Positions 7,095-11,716 of a stretch of 11,716 bases of DNA are shown piece after piece. Positions within the stretch are counted from its first letter, which is position 1. Each line of letters opens with the position of its first letter. The position numbers were made by a program, and so were the translations under genes. The stretch lies in the NCBI GenBank assembly GCA_929200485.1, contig CAKMZU010000079.1, positions 1-11,716 of the forward strand, in the 5' to 3' direction. The notes below the pieces were generated by a model that had not been told where the DNA came from, ran no database searches, and worked only from the letters and a program-made list of their open reading frames with translations. The DNA comes from an uncultured Gammaproteobacteria bacterium (lineage in GTDB: Bacteria > Pseudomonadota > Gammaproteobacteria > Pseudomonadales > DT-91).

Positions 7095-8012
7095 TTATTT
7101 TTGCGGGCTCATATCTTTTTTAAGTGCGCACTCATAAGCATCAACAAGTTTCACATTAGCATTAAGCTTACCCTTACTTTTAAGATAATCTTTAAAGGCT
7201 GGAAAATGATTCCGAGCGTCAACTAATTTCTTCATAGGTGCAACCCCACCTCTCCATAGACATTTCAATGCTCTAAATGATTCCGGAACTTCCTCGTTAT
7301 CTTTTTTTCTTGATGATGTATCCAGTTTTCTAGGTATATAGACCCTAACCTTGTCATAATAAGCGCAAATAAGAGGATTAGTATATCCCTCAATAATGTT
7401 TTTGCGGTATTTACTAGCTAATTCGTTCATAAAATCTTCACTAACACACGTCAACTTGGCAGGCTCACCTACATATACAACCGGCCCCTTTTTATTCCAC
7501 TGCTTTAGCACTTGAAGAGGAATATCACCTGAAGTCTCAATATCAGAATTAGAGGGCCAAATCATAATTAACGCATTAGCCTCGGGATGATTATCGATAG
7601 CGCTAAGCGCATCTTCTTCTAGTACATTATATCCAGATTTATATTTAGATTTTGAAAGGTTTCCACTCATATTATCCGTAGCTATTACAGGTAAGTTACA
7701 ATGCTCCGAAATGAATTTCTCTGCCCATGCCTGCCCTGACATCACAGATAAACAAACGCTTACTCCTTCTTTTTTTAACATGTTACCCACTTTCTCAATC
7801 CACCCCTTAGAAGGGTAAGAACATGTGCCGAACATATTGAGTCCAATATTTCTTTTCTCCTCTTTAAGGGTTTTATATTTAGAGGGGGGATTTTCAGGTA
7901 GTCTCCCTAAAGCAAGTTGCTGAAAGTATTCATTTAGCCCTGCATTTGATGAAACAGATAAATAGAATAAAAAAAAAGTAAAAAAATATATATCTGTAAT
8001 TTTTTTCAACAT
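7095..8012 (-). CDS. Exported protein with degenerate methyltransferase-like Rossmann core, paralogue A
   Basis: A 305-residue protein, tandem paralogue of the gene at 8612-9544. An N-terminal signal peptide (KK then a Phe/Leu-rich core, likely cut after SSNA at about residue 24) implies export. The mature part begins with a shared YF.QLALGRLPE motif, then NIGLNMFG...YPSKGW. The core holds VCLSVMSGQAWAEKF (86-100, where a methyltransferase glycine loop would sit), VIATD (109-113, an acidic strand end as in SAM binding), AIDNHPEANALIMIWP (138-153) and GPVVYVGEP (176-184). This order of motifs resembles class I methyltransferase-like families with a 'HP....L..WP ... VVYVGE' signature, but the usual GxGxG loop is absent, so catalysis is doubtful. 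The C-terminal third is poorly conserved with its paralogue. The ATG at 8012 is the only plausible start; the ribosome binding site is weak. The DNA is AT-rich. Confidence 0.85.
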   Translation of the reverse strand: MLKKITDIYFFTFFLFYLSVSSNAGLNEYFQQLALGRLPENPPSKYKTLKEEKRNIGLNMFGTCSYPSKGWIEKVGNMLKKEGVSVCLSVMSGQAWAEKFISEHCNLPVIATDNMSGNLSKSKYKSGYNVLEEDALSAIDNHPEANALIMIWPSNSDIETSGDIPLQVLKQWNKKGPVVYVGEPAKLTCVSEDFMNELASKYRKNIIEGYTNPLICAYYDKVRVYIPRKLDTSSRKKDNEEVPESFRALKCLWRGGVAPMKKLVDARNHFPAFKDYLKSKGKLNANVKLVDAYECALKKDMSPQK

Positions 8013-8611
8013 AAATAAACTTTAAAAAGTATAGTAGTCATAATCTCAAGTTAGACTTATATTACGTAAGAAGTTCAGCAATCTCTCGACTAACTAAAAA
8101 CCAAAACTATCAAAAGAAAAAACAGTACGGGCACAATAAAAATGCTACAAAATTATAAAAGAAAGGGAATCTGCTTGAAATCCGAAAATTCAAAGGAAGT
8201 CAAATAGGTACAATATTTCCAACTTTCTTTAGTTATCATATTTACCAGAAGTTTAGCGAAGTGATGAGATCCTTCATGACGTCAGAGATTGATCAGTTTT
8301 ACAGCTTTATGAGGATATTTATGCAGCTATTAATATAAAATTATCACTCTGAATTCTTTCGATTTTTTATTGGTAAAATGAACGGAATCAAAGTTATCAC
8401 GATAATAAATAACGCAGATACCTATAAACACACCACTAAACCATAAGCTTGAAAAAGCCTGCCTGAAAGCACAGCAAAGATAACATGACAATTAACAGGC
8501 AATTGGACGCAGGAATAGCACTTCATTTGACTTTCATTCACTACCAAGCCTTCGTTTACAAGGGTTTCGCTAGCTGTTGGCGGTAATTTATTATCTTCTA
8601 CCTCCCTTACT
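8013..8611. other. Spacer between the paralogues; no confident gene
   Basis: About 600 AT-rich bases. The part nearest paralogue A must contain its promoter; a TATACT-like -10 lies at 8028-8033 (minus strand), but I see no matching -35. A plus-strand run of 59 codons without a stop (8159-8338) has no proper start until ATG 8264 and no recognisable homology. A minus-strand frame from 8631 to 8422 (MMMKDAKVREVEDNK..., 69 residues) overlaps the end of paralogue B by 20 bases and ends inside the tail repeat. I see no terminator hairpin. Confidence 0.5.
8387..8458 (-). repeat. Downstream tail segment, copy 2 of 2
   Basis: Ungapped partner of 6978-7049, lying about 153 bases downstream of the stop of paralogue B. 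Its identity with copy 1 is limited to this stretch plus a few flanking bases. In the frame that looks best conserved it carries an in-frame TAG where copy 1 is open. Confidence 0.6.
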
Positions 8612-9544
8612 TTAGCATCCTTCATCATCACTTTCTGACTTTGATTTACTACACACCCCAGTAAAAGCCCTCTCTAGTTTATAAAATGAATCACTAGGTT
8701 TTTCTATTATACCTTTGAGTTTATCCATTAAAGCTGTAAAGTCTGCGTCTATTGACTCACCTTTTTCCTGAGTCATCCCACATTCATAATTCAAACGTGA
8801 GAGCCAATCTTTTTGCAACAATTCCTCTGGATCTTCTTTGATTGGTAACTCATCATTTTTATTGGGTAAATAAACCCTTACGCCATCCTGAGAATTCACA
8901 AAACGCGGGTTTATATAATCACCAATAACGTGTTTATCATAATGGCTGTATAATTTGTTCATAAAACCATCACTGGCACATTCCCCACCTCTAGGCTCGC
9001 CTATATACACTACTGGACCCTTTCTATTCCATTTATTAATAACCTCTAGAGCAACATCACACCCAGTTTTTTCATTCACACCCCTAGGCCAGCTGATAAA
9101 TAGAGCGTCAGCCTCAGGATGGTTATCAATAGCGCTAACAGCATCTTCCGTTAATACATTATATCCTGATTTAATAGCAACCTGAGAATAGTCCAAACTC
9201 CCATCATCCGTAGCTATGACAGATATTCCGTAATTTTCTGATAAGAATTTTTCTGACCACGCCTGCCCTGACATTACAGACAAGCATGTTTTTACGTTTT
9301 TCGTTTTAAGCTTCTCAGCTACTGACCCCAGCCACCCCTTGCAGGGATAAGCATATAACCCATACAAATAAAGTCCGATGTTCATTGTATCTTGAGCGCT
9401 ATATTCATTTTCAATAGGTAGGGATTCTGGCAGATTGCCACGGGCAATATCTACATAATATTGATCTGGTGCAGACTCTAAAGTTATCGACATAAATTGA
9501 ATTAAACACATCAGACACGACAGTAGAAGCGATTTAAAAATCAT
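8612..9544 (-). CDS. Exported protein with degenerate methyltransferase-like Rossmann core, paralogue B
   Basis: A 310-residue protein, colinear with the product of 7095-8012: the shared motifs fall at the same residue numbers. Residues 1-25 form a signal peptide (MIFKSLLLSCLMCLIQFMSI, cut near LESA). Then come YYVDIARGNLPE (29-40), YPCKGW (66-71), TCLSVMSGQAWSEKF (86-100), VIATDD (109-114), SGYNVLTEDAVSAIDNHPEADAL (126-148), SWP (151-153) and KGPVVYIGEP (175-184). Conservation is very strong between 86 and 184 and weak after about 210, where this copy has its own Cys- and acid-rich C-terminus (SESDDEGC). As in copy A, the glycine loop of a true SAM methyltransferase is missing, so it may be a binding or effector domain. 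The start at 9544 is the only ATG before the signal peptide; AGG elements nearby are weakly placed. It could be co-expressed with copy A or separately; nothing decides. Confidence 0.87.
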   Translation of the reverse strand: MIFKSLLLSCLMCLIQFMSITLESAPDQYYVDIARGNLPESLPIENEYSAQDTMNIGLYLYGLYAYPCKGWLGSVAEKLKTKNVKTCLSVMSGQAWSEKFLSENYGISVIATDDGSLDYSQVAIKSGYNVLTEDAVSAIDNHPEADALFISWPRGVNEKTGCDVALEVINKWNRKGPVVYIGEPRGGECASDGFMNKLYSHYDKHVIGDYINPRFVNSQDGVRVYLPNKNDELPIKEDPEELLQKDWLSRLNYECGMTQEKGESIDADFTALMDKLKGIIEKPSDSFYKLERAFTGVCSKSKSESDDEGC

Positions 9545-9608
9545 GACCTAAAGCCTAAAATTAAAAACAATGTCTATAAATGCGACAACTAAAATCATTA
9601 ATAATTCA

Positions 9609-9632
9609 AGTTAAAGTTAAAGTTAAAGTTAA
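9609..9632. repeat. Hexanucleotide tandem repeat (AGTTAA)x4
   Basis: Four perfect copies of AGTTAA upstream of paralogue B (65-88 bases before its start). They extend imperfectly on both sides into A/T runs. Position and length are compatible with slippage altering promoter spacing or geometry, but no promoter hexamers can be tied to it. Confidence 0.85.
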
Positions 9633-9821
9633 AAAAATTAAAATAGAATATTTTTTATGCTGTTCTTCTGCATATCCTGGCAGGTTTTTTAGTTTTTGTT
9701 GCTGGGAAATCAGGAAAATGGGAGTTGCTGAAGCCCGTTTTTATTACACCCTTTAGGCAGGCTTCATTTAGATGAGGCATCTTTTTGTGATTTCTATTGT
9801 TTTGAAAAACTGTAATACAGC

Positions 9822-10089
9822 TAGTACTTCGATTCACAGCATTTGTCTGGTTCAGCAGTCACAGATTTTTCTGTGATAAGGCGCAGGTACGCCGTAATAC
9901 TCCCGTCTTTCAAGTGCCTGCAACGCAGTCACGGAGAAATCTGTGACTGCCCTTTGGGTGGCATTTAAAATGCCCATGTCTGCGTTCGATTTGCTTGCTA
10001 TAGAATAACTATTATCTTCACAAATCTGCCTTAACATGAACATTTTACTGAGCCACTGAACAGGACAAATGCTGTGAATCGAAGTACTA
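9822..10089. mobile_element. MITE-like element with 28-base perfect terminal inverted repeats, CTAG-bounded
   Basis: The ends 9820-9847 and 10064-10091 are perfect inverted copies over 28 bases (GCTAGTACTTCGATTCACAG...), and similarity continues inward to TTCAG/CTGAA. Both ends carry CTAG (9821-9824 and 10087-10090), so an element of about 264 bases flanked by TA duplications fits the IS630/Tc1-mariner target pattern; this is an inference from known IS630 specificity. Inside lies a second inverted pair (9856-9876 and 9929-9949, 19 of 21 matched). The left arm is itself a hairpin (TCACAG...CTGTGA) and the right arm nearly so. No transposase is encoded. A 63-codon minus-strand frame (9852-10043, containing TDFSVTALQALERREYYGVP) is entirely internal and probably incidental. 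The element begins nine bases after the ftnA stop and may act as its transcription end. The 9545-9821 stretch to its left has only AT-rich DNA and a minor frame with no support. Confidence 0.85.
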
Positions 10090-10098
10090 GCCTGAAGG

Positions 10099-10626
10099 TT
10101 AATCTGGAGAGTTACTCATAATGCTACTGGATTCTTTACCTGCCATTTGCTCTAAATCCTTATCGATAAAGAAGAGTGCCTTACCATCTTCGCCAACCAG
10201 TTTAATTTTATCAACAATAGACTTAAACAATTTTTCTTCTTCATGCTGCTCAGAAACATACCACTGAAGAAAATTAAAGGTCGAATAGTCTTGATTAGTA
10301 AAGGCTGCATGCGCAAGGGCGTTGATTTTTGCGGTCACAGTTTTCTCATGCTCGTAGGTGTATTCAAATAGCGAAAGTAGCGACTTGAAATCTGCTTTTG
10401 GTGAATCAATTGCACCAATCAGCGGCATTGCCCCTGTTTCGCTGACATAAGTAAACAGACGGTGCATGTGCTGCATTTCTTCATCGGCATGCACTTTCAT
10501 AAATTTCGCTGCGCCATCAAAGCCATTATCTTCACACCAAGCGCTCATTTGAAGATAAAGATTGGATGAATAAAATTCCAGATTGATTTGATCGTTGAGT
10601 TTATCGATCATTGACTGCGAGAGCAT
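10099..10626 (-). CDS. ftnA: Non-haem ferritin (bacterial ferritin A)
   Basis: An iron-storage protein that forms a 24-subunit shell, oxidises Fe(II) and stores ferric mineral in the cytosol. 175 residues against 165 in E. coli FtnA, to which it is closely similar throughout ([14 protein letters not shown], and [20 protein letters not shown] match nearly exactly). The ferroxidase residues are present at the standard positions: Glu17, Glu50, His53, Glu94, Glu126, Gln127 and the site-C Glu129/Glu130. No haem-ligand methionine of bacterioferritin is expected in this family. The C-terminus has about ten extra polar residues ([13 protein letters not shown]). The start at 10626 is supported by GGAGG four bases upstream (10631-10635). 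It is transcribed alone, divergent from the exported-protein gene at 10981, and followed after nine bases by the MITE-like element. No clear Fur box is seen. Confidence 0.97.
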   Translation of the reverse strand: MLSQSMIDKLNDQINLEFYSSNLYLQMSAWCEDNGFDGAAKFMKVHADEEMQHMHRLFTYVSETGAMPLIGAIDSPKADFKSLLSLFEYTYEHEKTVTAKINALAHAAFTNQDYSTFNFLQWYVSEQHEEEKLFKSIVDKIKLVGEDGKALFFIDKDLEQMAGKESSSIMSNSPD

Positions 10627-10980
10627 AACGCCTCCAAATGTAATAAAGCGATTTTATTGTTCAAACTTTAGGCAATATTTTATATCGAGAGTTCAATCGT
10701 TCAACTCCCGCCATTCTATTGATAGATATGGCTCTAAATAACAAGCACTGCAGGTTGCCTTAAGCCGAATCGAATACCAATGCATCATATATGTAAAAGC
10801 CTAAACTTTAAACCCAACACGAATAATATAGGCCTTATTACAAGTAAATTGGCACCTTTAACCTTCTATCCTTTAATTTTTTAGCCATTGATTAATAAAC
10901 TGGTAACGCTTTTATATGAGAGTTCATGAAACTTTCCAGCTAAATACATAATCTATTGATTAACATCTTTGGAGTTTATT
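10627..10980. other. Divergent intergenic region between ftnA and the right-hand gene
   Basis: 354 bases that must contain promoters in both directions. The ftnA side has the candidate promoter at 10677-10704. On the plus-strand side I find no convincing hexamer pair; only the GGAG ribosome binding site (10971-10974) is clear. An AGGCCT-centred near-palindrome lies around 10827-10845. No open frame of note. Confidence 0.5.
10677..10704 (-). promoter_or_regulatory. Candidate sigma70 promoter of ftnA
   Basis: On the minus strand, TTGAAC (10699-10704, -35) and TAAAAT (10677-10682, -10) are separated by 16 bases and lie about 50 bases before the ftnA start. A partial dyad, GAGTTCAATCGTTCAACTC, overlaps the -35 and could be an operator, but its arms match only over five to six bases. 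Confidence 0.45.
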
Positions 10981-11716
10981 ATGCGTTTAGTATTGAGTTT
11001 TCTATTTATCAGTTTATGTAATCAGGCTTTTCCAATGATGAGTGATTCCTCAGAGGCTGAGAAAGCAGCAATGCCCCCCTCCGAACAACGCACTTTTCTG
11101 GATTCATTAAAAACTAATCCAGCAACACAACATCAAAAAACAACGCGAAGAATAGTTTATTTATTGGCTAGACTAATTCCAAAGAATAAAAGCGAACAGC
11201 AAGCAGATTTTTTAACTAACCAACTACACCAACCTCTCGTATCTTCGGTTGAAGAACTGTTTAACCTTGGAGAAATTGATATGAATATTTTATATAAATT
11301 ACACCAAGATGATATTTTGACAGGGTTTGGCCAGACCTTGCGTTTCCCTAAAAAAGGGGCACCTGAGAGTTTTACTCAATGGCTAGGAGAAAACAGTGAA
11401 GCTGAAAAATTTTGGTCTCTTCGCAAGGACCATAGTGTACTCAGCTATCCAGATTTTTGTAGCGATGCAAAATATCGCTTTTATCGAGTTTTACTCGCAG
11501 GCCAACGAGATGGAAAAATTGTAAATTACGATGATAGTCCACAAATTAATCTTGATTTGGGCGGCGTTAAAATCAAAGATGCTTTATATACCATGTTCAA
11601 ATGTCACCAGCTCTTTGGTGATGACTTTGATTGCAAGCACGCGTTTGACAACTTCATGCCACAAGAAGGCACGACTTCAAAAACCGATAGCACGAATGAT
11701 CCGAGAAATAAACGTC
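10981..11716 (+). CDS. Exported protein of unknown function, N-terminal 245 residues (3' end outside window)
   Basis: An uninterrupted frame from ATG 10981 to the window edge, with GGAG six bases upstream (10971-10974). I do not recognise the family. The N-terminus MRLVLSFLFISLCNQAFP is a typical signal peptide, probably cut around residues 16-20, so the product is likely periplasmic or secreted; LCNQ is not a convincing lipobox. The mature part is soluble and mixed helical, with segments RRIVYLLARLIPKNKSEQQ, VEELFNLGEIDMNILYKLHQ, GAPESFTQWLGENSEAEKFW, and a Cys-containing region (PDFC, MFKCHQLFGDDFDC) that could form disulphides. The last visible part is polar (GTTSKTDSTNDPRNKR). No catalytic motif is apparent. 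It is divergent from ftnA and shows no similarity I can see to the exported paralogues at 7095-9544. Confidence 0.82.
   Translation, partial: MRLVLSFLFISLCNQAFPMMSDSSEAEKAAMPPSEQRTFLDSLKTNPATQHQKTTRRIVYLLARLIPKNKSEQQADFLTNQLHQPLVSSVEELFNLGEIDMNILYKLHQDDILTGFGQTLRFPKKGAPESFTQWLGENSEAEKFWSLRKDHSVLSYPDFCSDAKYRFYRVLLAGQRDGKIVNYDDSPQINLDLGGVKIKDALYTMFKCHQLFGDDFDCKHAFDNFMPQEGTTSKTDSTNDPRNKR

Noticed and set aside
8159..8338. Plus-strand stop-free run of 59 codons between the paralogues
   Set aside because: No normal start before codon 36, no ribosome binding site and no recognisable homology; such a run occurs by chance in DNA of this length.
6978..8458. Integron-like cassette array (gene plus attC tail repeated twice)
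   Set aside because: The tails lack the inverted core sites (RYYYAAC/GTTRRRY) and a long palindromic fold; copy 2 has almost no internal pairing. No integrase is in the window.
8422..8631. 69-residue frame overlapping the end of paralogue B
   Set aside because: No ribosome binding site evidence. It overlaps paralogue B and ends at the TAG inside the tail repeat. Only its last residues resemble anything (tail copy 1).
9655..9837. 60-residue frame starting at GTG 9837
   Set aside because: Its start lies inside the terminal inverted repeat of the MITE-like element, with no ribosome binding site and no recognisable homology.
9852..10043. 63-residue protein MFMLRQICEDN... as a gene
   Set aside because: It lies wholly inside the MITE-like element and spans its internal inverted repeats; it has no ribosome binding site.

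Overview
The window looks like accessory-rich chromosome of an AT-rich gammaproteobacterium. The evidence is an enteric-type FtnA ferritin, a proteobacterial-type thiopurine methyltransferase, and a YbhG/YhiI-style HlyD + ABC + ABC-2 export operon. I cannot name the genus. No rRNA, tRNA, CRISPR array or intact transposase is visible. TAG is used as an ordinary stop (for example at the end of tpm), so the genetic code looks standard.

Left part (1-5155), all on the minus strand. In reading order: tpm (4517-5155); a composite inverted and tandem repeat (4215-4367); a three-gene export operon joined by 4-base ATGA overlaps, made of a membrane-fusion lipoprotein, an ABC ATPase and an ABC-2 permease (1111-4273); then the 5' part of a thiolase-family gene that runs off the left edge. 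The repeat has been read into the 5' end of the membrane-fusion gene, so its apparent N-terminus is probably repeat-derived.

Middle (5156-7094). An orphan AT-rich reading frame sits upstream of a decayed M48-type metallopeptidase on the plus strand. That relic has lost its N-terminus, has a stop directly after the HEIGH zinc motif, and has a frameshift near its end. Two small minus-strand genes follow: a 69-residue zinc-ribbon protein, and a 46-residue highly basic protein with a very good ribosome binding site.

Right-centre (6978-9544). Two tandem, diverged paralogues encode exported proteins of about 305-310 residues with what looks like a degenerate class I methyltransferase (Rossmann) core. 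A short related DNA segment (72 bases, about 74% identical by eye) lies downstream of each, so gene plus tail seems to have been duplicated as a unit. This is the least explained part of the window.

Right end (9545-11716). There is a small hexanucleotide repeat, then a 268-base MITE-like element with 28-base perfect terminal inverted repeats bounded by CTAG, lying just downstream of ftnA. The iron-storage gene ftnA has all ferroxidase residues. A divergent plus-strand gene for an unrecognised exported protein runs off the right edge.
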